Source: Pseudochelatococcus lubricantis
GTDB lineage: Bacteria; Pseudomonadota; Alphaproteobacteria; Rhizobiales; Beijerinckiaceae
Length of the DNA: 64,000 nt
NCBI RefSeq assembly: GCF_011762225.1
Contig: NZ_JAASQI010000003.1
Coordinates: forward strand, 434,001 to 498,000
Reading direction: 5' to 3'
Shown here: in pieces, positions 7,959 to 15,730 of the stretch
Layout: the number at the start of each line of letters is the position of its first letter
Position numbering within the stretch: position 1 is the first letter of the stretch
The notes under the pieces: generated by a model
Databases searched by the model: none
What the model saw: the letters and a program-made list of their open reading frames with translations, nothing else
What the model was told of the DNA's origin: nothing
Program-made: the position numbers and the translations under genes

Positions 7959-9353
7959 TCACTGCGAACTATGATTCATACCTCCTTTTTTTAAATTACA
8001 AAGACGGTGAACTAACTGTGCATTTTCAGGAATTGTACGTCCGCCTCTCCAATACGCTAAATCATGATCAAGAGCCGCGTCGTCAATCATCGATATCTTT
8101 TGATTACAAATTCTGCATGTTTGATCTGCATCAAACATTTCTTTCTTTAGTTGGCGGGAAAACAGCCGTTTATCTGTGGGAGTGACCTTTTCGGACATGA
8201 TTTCAGCGAGACGTTTATTCCAAGTATCAAAAGTATAAAATAAACGAGTTGTTTCACCAGTAGCTCGCCGAACTCTATCAACCCACAGTTCATCACTGCT
8301 TATCATGTCAAGATATTCTTCATATATTGCGTCTGAATTCTTCGTAATTGATGCCAAATCATACTTAGCAAAAGAAGTTGCGATGACTTGAAAAATTGCA
8401 GCATTTGGTCGAGTTGACCACTCACCCGAACTTTTTGAATTTAGTTTCGCAACATCGCTTTTAAGCCTGTATGATGCATCCCCGAATACAGTTAAACATG
8501 CTTTCATACATTTTGAAAAAATTTTTCTATACTCTTCTATCTTTTCTATGTTTGCATTCCGATATACATCTAAAAATTCATTTAAAAATTTCTTTAAGCC
8601 TTTTTCGCATTTATAGTGCGTTCTTTCATAAAAAGCAAGAAAACGCAAAACAAGCGCGCGATCTTGCATCCTGTCTTTACTTCCTTTCTGATTTAAACTT
8701 TTCTTCATATCTGAATTATCTGACAGTTCCTTTAGCAGATTGTTTAGAGGCCCCCTATATAAGCAATTGCGTATTTCCATATCGTTTAATTTCACACTGC
8801 CAGTATTAATCCTTTCGAATACAATAAAATGCATATCGCCGGATGTGCTTGCCATCTCAAACGATCTAAGAAGCGAGTCTTCTAATTTATTTTGATATTC
8901 ATATCCTATATCTCTAAAATACTTTCCTGATATATTTGGTATTAACTCCATTTCTTGTAGTTTAAATTCGTTATCGAGAAACTTAAAAACTGTAGTTAGG
9001 CGCTGCAAACCATCAATAACCTCATATTTACCATCTTCTCTCTTTGCAAGGTAAATTACTGGAACTGGAATATCTATCAAGAAAGATTCTATGAGTTTTG
9101 ATGCTCTGTTCTTGTCCCACACGTAATTTCTTTGCCACTCTGGGTCGACTATTATGCGTCCATTCTTATGCCATCTATGAAGTTCGGACAGGCTTCTGTC
9201 CGCTTTTTCAAGTATAAATTTTCTATCTCCTGAAATAACCAAACTTCCTTCATCTGAACCGTCGAATTCTTCTTTATCATTATCTATTTCATCAAGATAA
9301 TTTTCAGATTCAGTTAATGTCTTTTTCGTCATTTCTGAAGTTCCATCCTGCAT
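7959..9353 (-). CDS. DUF262 and HNH nuclease domain protein (candidate GmrSD/BrxU-like defence nuclease)
   Basis: About 464 residues, markedly AT-rich and Lys/Asn/Ile-rich against its GC-rich surroundings. The N-terminal DUF262 (ParB-like NTPase/nicking fold) has PEWQRNYVWD (about residues 71-80) and VIDGLQRLTT (about 113-122), where DGQQR is the usual motif. The C-terminus is an HNH module: Cys413-x2-Cys416, Asp-His near 429-430, and Asn453-x2-Lys456. DUF262 partnered with HNH is the architecture of modification-dependent restriction enzymes such as GmrSD and BrxU, though those use DUF1524. It stands alone, opposite in strand to the trb remnants. Start is uncertain: TTG 9371, ATG 9353 or ATG 9332, none with a good ribosome site. 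Confidence 0.85.
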   Translation of the reverse strand: MQDGTSEMTKKTLTESENYLDEIDNDKEEFDGSDEGSLVISGDRKFILEKADRSLSELHRWHKNGRIIVDPEWQRNYVWDKNRASKLIESFLIDIPVPVIYLAKREDGKYEVIDGLQRLTTVFKFLDNEFKLQEMELIPNISGKYFRDIGYEYQNKLEDSLLRSFEMASTSGDMHFIVFERINTGSVKLNDMEIRNCLYRGPLNNLLKELSDNSDMKKSLNQKGSKDRMQDRALVLRFLAFYERTHYKCEKGLKKFLNEFLDVYRNANIEKIEEYRKIFSKCMKACLTVFGDASYRLKSDVAKLNSKSSGEWSTRPNAAIFQVIATSFAKYDLASITKNSDAIYEEYLDMISSDELWVDRVRRATGETTRLFYTFDTWNKRLAEIMSEKVTPTDKRLFSRQLKKEMFDADQTCRICNQKISMIDDAALDHDLAYWRGGRTIPENAQLVHRLCNLKKGGMNHSSQ

Positions 9354-9373
9354 TTTCGCTTGCCCATTCAAAT

Positions 9374-9395
9374 TCTATAGAAAGTACTCTATAGA
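9374..9395. promoter_or_regulatory. Tandem TCTATAGA palindromes upstream of the DUF262-HNH gene
   Basis: Two identical 8-base palindromes, TCTATAGA at 9374-9381 and 9388-9395, lie centre-to-centre 14 bases apart just upstream of the nuclease gene, with AAGTAC between them. Paired palindromes in this position look like an operator for a dimeric regulator, or AT-rich promoter elements. No regulator gene is next to it, so function is inferred. Confidence 0.4.
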
Positions 9396-9614
9396 TTTTA
9401 CTTTTATCAAAAATAGAGGCTGTCTCTCTCGTTTTATTAAACTTGCCGACTCCAGAGTGAGGAAAATGTATCAGTTCTTATAAGCCTCTGACACAATTTT
9501 CCACACAGCTGACCTCATGCGTGCCGGCAAGGTGGTGTGGAGCGGCCTCGCCGCTGGCCGCCCACTGCTCGGCTCCATTTCCAACCTGTTAGGCGACTGC
9601 AACTTTTAGAGAAT

Positions 9615-9752
9615 TCCATCCAGATCGCTTATACTGAGGCGCCGGCCCGCGAGAGCGGCCAGCCTGCCGCCGATCCCGTCAGGCTCATCGTGCCGATGCC
9701 GGAACGGTTCATCGCCATGGACCGCGGCTTCGCCAAGGCGCGGCGGGGCGCA
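9615..9752 (+). pseudogene. DUF2274 remnant (gene that follows trbI in trb operons)
   Basis: The frame at 9615-9752 reads AYTEAPARESGQPAADPVRL then IVPMPERFIAMDRGFAKARR. This resembles the C-terminal two thirds of DUF2274 proteins, small proteins encoded after trbI in Trb-type conjugation operons (family pattern AYAExLxRExGQP.DPxxLIxPMxxRFxAxDRxFAKARR). The normal N-terminal LKLGPLxxDKPVK segment is missing, so the gene is truncated. It is on the same strand as the trbE remnant, in the order expected for trbE to trbI-DUF2274. Bases 9396-9614 hold no gene I recognise. Confidence 0.6.
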
Positions 9753-9803
9753 TCATATCCCGCAGTGTGTCGTGCTCCGCCGTTGCCCGAACGCTGACCC
9801 GCC

Positions 9804-10247
9804 TTACAATGCGCTTTCCTTACCCGTCAGCGCCTGATGCAAACGCCGAACCTCCCGGTTAAGGGCGATCATCTCTTCCGCCGCCATCCCGGCGTGGGCG
9901 AAAAGTGCTTCGCCAAGGCAGCGGCTTTCGGTCCGGAGATCGCGGCCGCGCGCTGTCAGCGCCACCAGAACCCCACGTTCATCATCCTGCCGCCGCGTCC
10001 TCGTGACCAGCCCGGCCGCCTCCAGCCGCTTGACCAGCGGTGTGATCGTGCTTGGCTCCAGATCCAGCCGGGTCGCGATCGCGCCGATACTGCGGCCGTC
10101 TTCCTCCCACAACACGTTCAGCACCAGATACTGCGGATAGGTGATCCCCAGCTGATCCAGCAGCGGCTTGTAGAGGCGGTTGATCGCCATGGAAGTCGCA
10201 TAGAGCGAGAAGCACAGCTGATCTTCAAGGGTCGGATTATAGCTCAT
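9804..10247 (-). CDS. ohrR: MarR family regulator, OhrR type (organic peroxide sensor)
   Basis: A 147-residue MarR-fold repressor with an N-terminal LEDQLCFSLYATSMAINRLY segment. Cys12 is the reactive-cysteine position of OhrR, and a second cysteine at 110 suggests the two-Cys (disulfide) type. The winged HTH spans IGAIATRLDLEPSTITPLVKRLEAAGLV. It is divergent from ohr, with an operator palindrome between them. In characterised OhrR proteins oxidation by organic hydroperoxides releases DNA and induces ohr. The ATG at 10247 gives the normal family N-terminus; a frame extending to 10304 would run through the operator. Confidence 0.92.
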   Translation of the reverse strand: MSYNPTLEDQLCFSLYATSMAINRLYKPLLDQLGITYPQYLVLNVLWEEDGRSIGAIATRLDLEPSTITPLVKRLEAAGLVTRTRRQDDERGVLVALTARGRDLRTESRCLGEALFAHAGMAAEEMIALNREVRRLHQALTGKESAL

Positions 10248-10266
10248 GGCTGTGCTTATCACGGAA

Positions 10267-10286
10267 TTTGTTATCGCGACAACAAA
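10267..10286. promoter_or_regulatory. Probable OhrR operator palindrome
   Basis: TTTGTTATCGCGACAACAAA is a 20-base inverted repeat with a single mismatched pair: the arms TTTGTT-(A/G)-TCG and CGA-(C/T)-AACAAA are centred on CGCG. It lies 19 bases from the ohrR start and just upstream of the ohr promoter, where a repressor could control both divergent genes. Assignment to OhrR is by position. Confidence 0.65.
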
Positions 10287-10290
10287 AAGC

Positions 10291-10317
10291 TGGACATGCC
10301 GCACCGATGCCTATACA
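10291..10317 (+). promoter_or_regulatory. Possible sigma-70-type promoter of ohr
   Basis: A -35-like TGGACA (10291-10296) and a -10-like TATACA (10312-10317), 15 bases apart, lie between the operator and the ohr start. The spacing is slightly short, so this is a tentative reading. Confidence 0.35.
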
Positions 10318-10365
10318 AAGAAAATTATCGCAGCAATGTTTATCCTGATAAATAAGGAAATGACC

Positions 10366-10791
10366 ATGTCAGTCCAGGTTCTCTACAGCACCAAGGCCAC
10401 AGCAGCCGGGGGCCGCGACGGCCAGGCCCGTAGTGAGGATGGCCGTCTTGAAGTCGGACTCTCCACCCCTCAGGAACTGGGTGGCGCCGGTGGCGCGGGC
10501 ACCAATCCCGAACAGCTCTTCGCAGCCGGTTACGCCGCCTGCTTTCTCGGCGCGCTCAAACTCGTGGCACAACGGCAGAAAGTGAAGATCCCTGCCGAGA
10601 CCGCAATCACAGCGACGGTGGGCATCGGGCCGCGCTCCGAGGGCGGTTTCGGCATCACAGCCGATCTTGAGATCAGCCTGCCAGGCATTGCGCGCGAGGA
10701 GGCGCAGAGGCTGGTCGAGGCGGCGCATCAGACCTGCCCTTATTCGAATGCCACCCGCAACAATGTCGCTGTCGGCCTGACCGTCCTGTGA
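10366..10791 (+). CDS. ohr: Organic hydroperoxide resistance protein Ohr (OsmC family)
   Basis: A 141-residue thiol peroxidase that reduces organic hydroperoxides. Both catalytic cysteines are present: Cys59 in AAGYAACFLGAL and Cys124 in HQTCPYSNATRNN. The SEDGRLEVGLSTPQELGGAG and TNPEQLFAAGY motifs are typical. The ATG at 10366 has AAGGAA at a proper distance; an ATG two codons upstream at 10360 abuts the ribosome site and is less likely. The gene is divergent from ohrR and followed by a hairpin at 10829. Confidence 0.96.
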   Translation: MSVQVLYSTKATAAGGRDGQARSEDGRLEVGLSTPQELGGAGGAGTNPEQLFAAGYAACFLGALKLVAQRQKVKIPAETAITATVGIGPRSEGGFGITADLEISLPGIAREEAQRLVEAAHQTCPYSNATRNNVAVGLTVL

Positions 10792-10828
10792 AGCCGATCT
10801 CGCAGGCGCAGTCTGAGAGAACCTGAGC

Positions 10829-10855
10829 TGCGATGGTCAGTAACGGGCCATCGCA
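10829..10855. terminator. Hairpin downstream of ohr
   Basis: TGCGATGG (10829-10836) and CCATCGCA (10848-10855) form an 8-bp stem with an 11-base loop. No T-run follows, so termination is only suggested by its place after ohr. Confidence 0.4.
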
Positions 10856-10928
10856 GGCGCCGGATACAGCCGGGGCCGCCTAGCAGGCCACAGTCAGCCA
10901 TTCATTGATAACAGTAAAGGAAGCAAAG

Positions 10929-11426
10929 ATGTTCGGGATCTCTCCCCTGGGCTGGGTGCATACGCTTGGAAGCCTGCCAGCCATCCCGCTCGCAATCTGG
11001 ATGCTGGCCCGCCATGGGCGGATCGTGCCCCGATCCACGGCAGGTGCGGCCTATTTCATTTCTATGCTGATCGGCGGACTTACCGTTTTCCTGGTTGCGA
11101 AGCAGCCGGCGAGTAACGTCGCTGCGGCTGTAACCCTGGTGTTGCTCGTTGCCGGTTTCACCGTTGGTCGCCTGTCGGGACTGGGGCGTGCGGCCCGCTA
11201 TCTGGAGACCATCCTCCTGACCGTGACCGTCTTTCTGCTGCTGGTGCCATCGGTGTCCGAAACGCTGAGGCGCGTGCCGGAGGGGAACCCGATCGCGGCT
11301 GCTCCCGGCTCGCCGATCCTGTTGGGGGCGCTCGGCACACTGTTCGCGATGCTGATCGTCGCGCTGGTTGCGCAGGTCATATATCTGCGCAGGACAGACC
11401 GGCGAGCCAACACCCTTACGGGCTGA
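10929..11426 (+). CDS. Small integral membrane protein of unknown function
   Basis: A 165-residue protein with four predicted hydrophobic helices: around residues 6-26 (WVHTLGSLPAIPLAIWMLA), 38-60, 66-84, and a pair near 94-110 and 130-155. Its length and layout recall DUF2306/DoxX-like small membrane proteins, but I cannot assign a family. AAAGGAAG precedes the ATG at a good distance. It lies on the same strand as ohr, 137 bases downstream and past a hairpin, so it may have its own promoter. Confidence 0.7.
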   Translation: MFGISPLGWVHTLGSLPAIPLAIWMLARHGRIVPRSTAGAAYFISMLIGGLTVFLVAKQPASNVAAAVTLVLLVAGFTVGRLSGLGRAARYLETILLTVTVFLLLVPSVSETLRRVPEGNPIAAAPGSPILLGALGTLFAMLIVALVAQVIYLRRTDRRANTLTG

Positions 11427-11654
11427 CTTGTGAAGCGGTCTTCGGTTCAGATAGTCCGGGTTGCCGCCAGCGCCCGGACGCGAGGGCTGCTCGACCCGGA
11501 GCGGATCGCGGGACCGACTGTGCTGCGGGACTACGCCCAGGCCATGCATCTCGAATCGAAGCCATGACCGCAAGTTGTACACATCAGCCCCTGACCGGCG
11601 GACGCTGATAGCTACGAAACGAGAGAAATCCGCGTTCCCGGTTTTATACCGAAA

Positions 11655-11744
11655 TGGCGGATGGGGTGGGATTCGAACCCACGGACGGCTTGCACCGTCG
11701 CCGGTTTTCAAGACCGGTGCCTTAAACCGCTCGGCCACCCATCC
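11655..11744 (-). tRNA. tRNA-Ser (anticodon UGA)
   Basis: On the minus strand the sequence starts GGATGGGTGG, with acceptor arms GGATGGG/CCCATCC. Anticodon stem CCGGT/ACCGG encloses loop CTTGAAA, with TGA at 11708-11710. A long variable arm (GCGACGGTGCAAGCCGTC) is typical of class II serine tRNA, the T-arm has GGTTCGAATCC, and CCA is encoded. Its 3' end faces the mobile remnants at 7.5-9.8 kb, but no matching attachment repeat was found there. Confidence 0.97.
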
Positions 11745-12007
11745 GCTGATTCATCAAACCCGGGAATGGGGTGCTTTTTTCCGGTTAGGTTTGATGCATA
11801 AACAAAGAGATAGAACAAAATGGCGATTCAGATGCAATGCATTTTGCTCCAGCGTCGCGACGGTAGTGGAGTGCTCTTCAGGAATCAAGAGAGGGAAGCC
11901 AGACGGCATCGCAGGAAGCAGGCTTTTCACCAGCCTGATCCGGCGCTGTCCGCGCAGCACCTGACTGAAGCAGCATCTGGCTGAAAAGACGTACCGCGCT
12001 GGCGGAA

Positions 12008-12523
12008 TTATGCCTTGCGGCGGAGCCGGACGATGACGTCGACGCGCGCGACTTCCATGCCTTCCGGAAGGTCGGGCAGATCCGCGACCGAAAGCCCGGA
12101 GTCCGGAATGTCCACGAGGTCGTCATCCCCTTCGATGAAGAAATGATGATGGTCCGAGACGTTGGTGTCGAAATATGTCTTCGAGCCGTCGACCGCCAGC
12201 TCGCGCAGCAGACCCGCCTCGGTGAACTGATGCAGTGTGTTGTAGACCGTCGCGAGCGACACCGGCACGCGCGCCCGCGTCGCCTCCTCATAGAGCATTT
12301 CCGCCGTCACGTGGCGGTCGCCCTTCGCGAACAGAAGCCAGCCGAGCGAGATGCGCTGGCGGGTGGGGCGAAGACCGACGCGACGCAGCTCCTCGCGAAG
12401 CTGATGGACCGGGCACCCTTTGTGCATGCCCTGCGGCACGTTCGCGGCAACGAGCACCTCCGGCACCGGCGCTTCCTTCTCCGCCTGCCTCACCGTGATC
12501 GCCCTCACCTGTACATTGGCCAT
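12008..12523 (-). CDS. irr: Iron response regulator Irr (Fur family)
   Basis: A 171-residue Fur-family protein of the Irr branch found in Hyphomicrobiales, which controls iron and heme genes according to heme status. A Cys-Pro heme regulatory motif is present in GCPVHQL (Cys37-Pro38), and the histidine cluster SDHHHFF (His125-127) is the second heme/metal site. The DNA-binding region includes RPTRQRISL and VPVSLATVYNTLHQFTEAGLL. The ATG at 12523 gives the usual MANVQ-like beginning; a 12-codon N-terminal extension to 12559 cannot be excluded. It is divergent from the nicotinamidase gene. Confidence 0.92.
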   Translation of the reverse strand: MANVQVRAITVRQAEKEAPVPEVLVAANVPQGMHKGCPVHQLREELRRVGLRPTRQRISLGWLLFAKGDRHVTAEMLYEEATRARVPVSLATVYNTLHQFTEAGLLRELAVDGSKTYFDTNVSDHHHFFIEGDDDLVDIPDSGLSVADLPDLPEGMEVARVDVIVRLRRKA

Positions 12524-12809
12524 TCTCGTCAACTTCCGCTCGTCATCCAACAGAAACATACTTTATCATAAGAATGGTTTGCAATCAGTGCAAGCCGTTG
12601 CGCGACAAGGCGACCCGTTTCCCGCCTGCATTGGCCGCATGGCTTCGCCGCGGTTCCAGACCGGAATCCGCCATCATTATCCCGGCAACGGCGCGCCAAC
12701 GCAAATCACGCTTTCGCCATAACGCTCCGGAAACCGCGCCACGTGCTTGATCGACCGTCCGGCTCGACATAAATATTGCGCGATGTCGTGGCACCTTACG
12801 GGAAGCATC

Positions 12810-13448
12810 ATGGCGGCGAACCGGTCTGAACCCCTGTTGCTCGTGGTAGACGTGCAGAACGACTTTACGGCCGGCGGCAGCCTCGCTGTCAGCGACGGCG
12901 AAGCCGTAATCCCCGTCATCAACCGCGTTGCCCGGCATTTTGCCCACGTCGTCCTGACGCAGGACTGGCATCCGGTGGGGCACATCTCCTTCGCCTCGTC
13001 CCATCCCGGCAGGATGCCCTTCGACCGAATCGACATGCCCTACGGGCCGCAGACCCTGTGGCCCGACCATTGCGTGCAGGGCACACCAGGCGCTGCCTTC
13101 CATCCGGACCTCGACATTCCCCACGCGCAGCTCATCATCCGCAAGGGCTACCAGCCGGATGTCGACAGCTATTCGACGTTCTTCGCCGCAGACCGCACCA
13201 CACCCACCGGGCTTGCCGGCTACCTGCACGAGCGCGGAATCAAGAAACTGATGCTGGCCGGCCTCGCCACGGATTTCTGCGTTGCCTGGAGCGCCATCGA
13301 CGCCCGCAGGCTCGGTTTCGAGGTCGACGTGCTGGAGGAAGGCTGCCGCGGCATCGACATCGGCGGCTCGCTCGAAAAGGCCTGGCGGGACATGGCCGCA
13401 GCAGGCGTCGCGCGGCTGCCACCCGGCTCCACCGTTCCCGCCGCATGA
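12810..13448 (+). CDS. pncA: Nicotinamidase (PncA family isochorismatase-like hydrolase)
   Basis: A 212-residue enzyme that deaminates nicotinamide to nicotinate for NAD salvage. The catalytic triad is visible: Asp14 in LLVVDVQNDF, Lys112 in IIRKGYQPD and Cys157 in GLATDFCVAW. Metal ligands are in QDWHP (Asp52, His54) and DHCVQG (His87). The ATG at 12810 follows GGGAAGC; upstream in-frame ATGs would add an unrelated N-terminus. Pyrazinamide activation is a family trait. Confidence 0.94.
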   Translation: MAANRSEPLLLVVDVQNDFTAGGSLAVSDGEAVIPVINRVARHFAHVVLTQDWHPVGHISFASSHPGRMPFDRIDMPYGPQTLWPDHCVQGTPGAAFHPDLDIPHAQLIIRKGYQPDVDSYSTFFAADRTTPTGLAGYLHERGIKKLMLAGLATDFCVAWSAIDARRLGFEVDVLEEGCRGIDIGGSLEKAWRDMAAAGVARLPPGSTVPAA

Positions 13449-13645
13449 GAGAATGCCGACGGATGACGACAAAGCGCGATCACACGGAAATATCCTGCAG
13501 TGGATGCGACATAATTTACATCTTGCCGCATGAAACGGAGAGCGGTTAACTGAATCGTCACTTCGTGCCGAAATACTGTACGCATTCGGCTTCGCCAGCC
13601 TTCGCCGCATCTACCCGCCCGCGCACACTGGATTGGTCCTGAAAC

Positions 13646-14173
13646 ATGTCCCGACGCCTCATTCTGCTTCGTCACACCAAATCGGACTGGCCGGATGGCA
13701 TCGCCGATCACGAGCGCCCGTTGGGGCGGCGCGGCCTTGCCGATGCCCCGCGTATCGGCAGCTATATCGAAACGCACGGGCTGATTCCCGATTTCGCGGT
13801 CGTCTCGACGGCGCGGCGTACACGCGAGACGTGGGATCTGGTGGAGCAGGAGTTCAGCCGCTCCGTGCCGACCCGTTTCGACCGCCGCATCTACGAGGCC
13901 AAGCCCGGGGCGCTGCTCTATGTCGCACGCGAGACCGAGCCGTCCGTCGGCACGCTGCTGCTCGTCGGCCATAATCCGGGCTTCGAGGACCTCGCGCGCT
14001 TCCTGATCGGCAGCGGCAGCGAGGAGGCACGCGAGCGGCTTGCGCAGAAATACCCGACGGGTGGGCTTGCGGTGATCGATTTCGACATCGGCGACTGGCG
14101 CGACATCGAGACACGTTCGGGCTCCCTCAACCGCTTCGTCACCCCGCGCAGCCTTGCGGATGAAGAAGACTGA
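13646..14173 (+). CDS. SixA-like histidine phosphatase family protein
   Basis: A 175-residue histidine phosphatase of the SixA type. The phospho-accepting motif is LLRHTKSDW (Arg9-His10), and the second histidine is in LLVGHNPGFEDL (His109). SixA removes phosphate from phosphohistidine, for example on HPt domains or PTS proteins; the partner here is unknown. It ends 80 bases before the YcjX gene on the same strand, so the three genes 13646-16771 may be one transcript. Confidence 0.88.
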   Translation: MSRRLILLRHTKSDWPDGIADHERPLGRRGLADAPRIGSYIETHGLIPDFAVVSTARRTRETWDLVEQEFSRSVPTRFDRRIYEAKPGALLYVARETEPSVGTLLLVGHNPGFEDLARFLIGSGSEEARERLAQKYPTGGLAVIDFDIGDWRDIETRSGSLNRFVTPRSLADEED

Positions 14174-14253
14174 GCTTATGTCTGCGGCCGACACCTGTTT
14201 CGCTTTGCGGGCGGGCTGACAGAGAGGCAACAGACAGACAAACCGCCGGGCGC

Positions 14254-15708
14254 ATGGCCGTGACAGTCACTTCGTCGTTCGACAGCGCGCTCGACATGCT
14301 GCGCAATCTAGGTGCGTTCGCGGCCAACGCCGTTGCGCCGCGCGTGCGTCTGGGCGTAACGGGGCTGTCGCGGTCCGGCAAGACCGTGTTCACCACCGCG
14401 CTGGTGCATCATCTCATCGGGGTGACGCCGATGCCGGTGTTTCGCGCCTCGGCCGAAGGCCGCATCCGGCGCGCAATCCTCGACGACCAGCCGGACGACG
14501 CCGTGCCGCGTTTCCCCTACGAGGAACATCTCGCCACGCTCGGCGAGCCGCTGCGCCGCTGGCCGGAATCGACGACCCGCATCGCCGAGCTGCGCGTCGC
14601 CATCGACTACGAGCGCCGCGCCGGCTGGCGCACCGGGCCGGCCAGCCTCGCCGTGGATATCGTGGACTATCCAGGTGAGTGGCTCGTCGACCTCGCGCTC
14701 ATCGACAAGAGCTTCGCGGAATGGTCGCGGGAAACGCTGGCCATGAGCCGGGCGGAGGACCGTGCCATGATTGCCGCGCCCTGGCACGTGGCGCTGGCAG
14801 CGGTCGACCCGCAAAAGCCCGCCAGCGAGACCGAGATCGCGCGGCTTGCCGATCTGTTCAAGGCCTATCTCTCGGCCCTGCGCGAGGGCCCGGAGCGCGT
14901 CGCCACCACGCCGCCGGGGCGGTTTCTCATGCCCGGCGATCTCGCGGGCTCACCCGCCCTCACCTTCTCCCCGCTCGATCTCGCACCGGGCGCCGCGCCG
15001 GCGCCGCGTAGCGTGCATGCGCAGATGGAACGGCGCTACGACGCCTACCGCACACATGTTGTGCGGCCGTTCTTCCGGGATCACTTCGCGCAGCTAGACC
15101 GGCAGATCGTGCTCGTCGACGTGCTTTCGGCGCTGGATTCGGGGCCGCGCGCCGTCGCCGAGCTGGAGGAGGCGCTCGATCAGGTGCTCATCGCCTTCCG
15201 CGCGGGCAGCAATACGTTGCTGAGCAGCCTGGTCGCGCCACGCATTGACAAGGTGCTGTTCGCCGCCACCAAGGCAGACCACCTGCACCGCAGCGACCAT
15301 ACGCGGCTGGAGGCGATCCTGCGGCTTCTCGTCGACCGCGCCTTGCGCCGCACCCGAGGCGCCGGCGCGCGCGTCGAGACCCTTGCGCTGGCCTCGGTGC
15401 GTGCCACGCGGGAGGCAAGCGTGCGCTCGGGCCGCGACACTCTCCCCGCCATCGTCGGCACGCCGGAAGCGGGTGAGCGAATCGGGGACGAGCTTTTCGA
15501 CGGTCAGACGGAGGCCGCAATTTTCCCGGGCGAACTGCCGGAGGATCCGCAGGCCGTGTTCAGCGGCGCCATCACGCCCGGCGCACTGCGCTTTCCGCGT
15601 TTTCGGCCGCCGCTCCGCATTCCCGATGCCGCCGGCCGGTTGCCGCCACTACCCCACATCCGCCTCGATCGCGCGCTGGAATTCCTGATCGGCGATCGGC
15701 TTTCGTAA
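14254..15708 (+). CDS. ycjX: YcjX family P-loop NTPase (DUF463)
   Basis: A 484-residue GTPase-like protein. The P-loop is GLSRSGKT (residues 37-44), and VDIVDYPGEWL is the conserved switch region of the YcjX family. KVLFAATKADHLHRSDH carries the TKAD-type base-specificity motif. YcjX and the DUF697 protein encoded next to it form a conserved pair, in E. coli part of the phage-shock regulon, but their biochemical role is not established. The next gene starts 22 bases downstream. Confidence 0.93.
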   Translation: MAVTVTSSFDSALDMLRNLGAFAANAVAPRVRLGVTGLSRSGKTVFTTALVHHLIGVTPMPVFRASAEGRIRRAILDDQPDDAVPRFPYEEHLATLGEPLRRWPESTTRIAELRVAIDYERRAGWRTGPASLAVDIVDYPGEWLVDLALIDKSFAEWSRETLAMSRAEDRAMIAAPWHVALAAVDPQKPASETEIARLADLFKAYLSALREGPERVATTPPGRFLMPGDLAGSPALTFSPLDLAPGAAPAPRSVHAQMERRYDAYRTHVVRPFFRDHFAQLDRQIVLVDVLSALDSGPRAVAELEEALDQVLIAFRAGSNTLLSSLVAPRIDKVLFAATKADHLHRSDHTRLEAILRLLVDRALRRTRGAGARVETLALASVRATREASVRSGRDTLPAIVGTPEAGERIGDELFDGQTEAAIFPGELPEDPQAVFSGAITPGALRFPRFRPPLRIPDAAGRLPPLPHIRLDRALEFLIGDRLS

Positions 15709-15730
15709 ATTCCTGCCCGGCTATGTTGCG

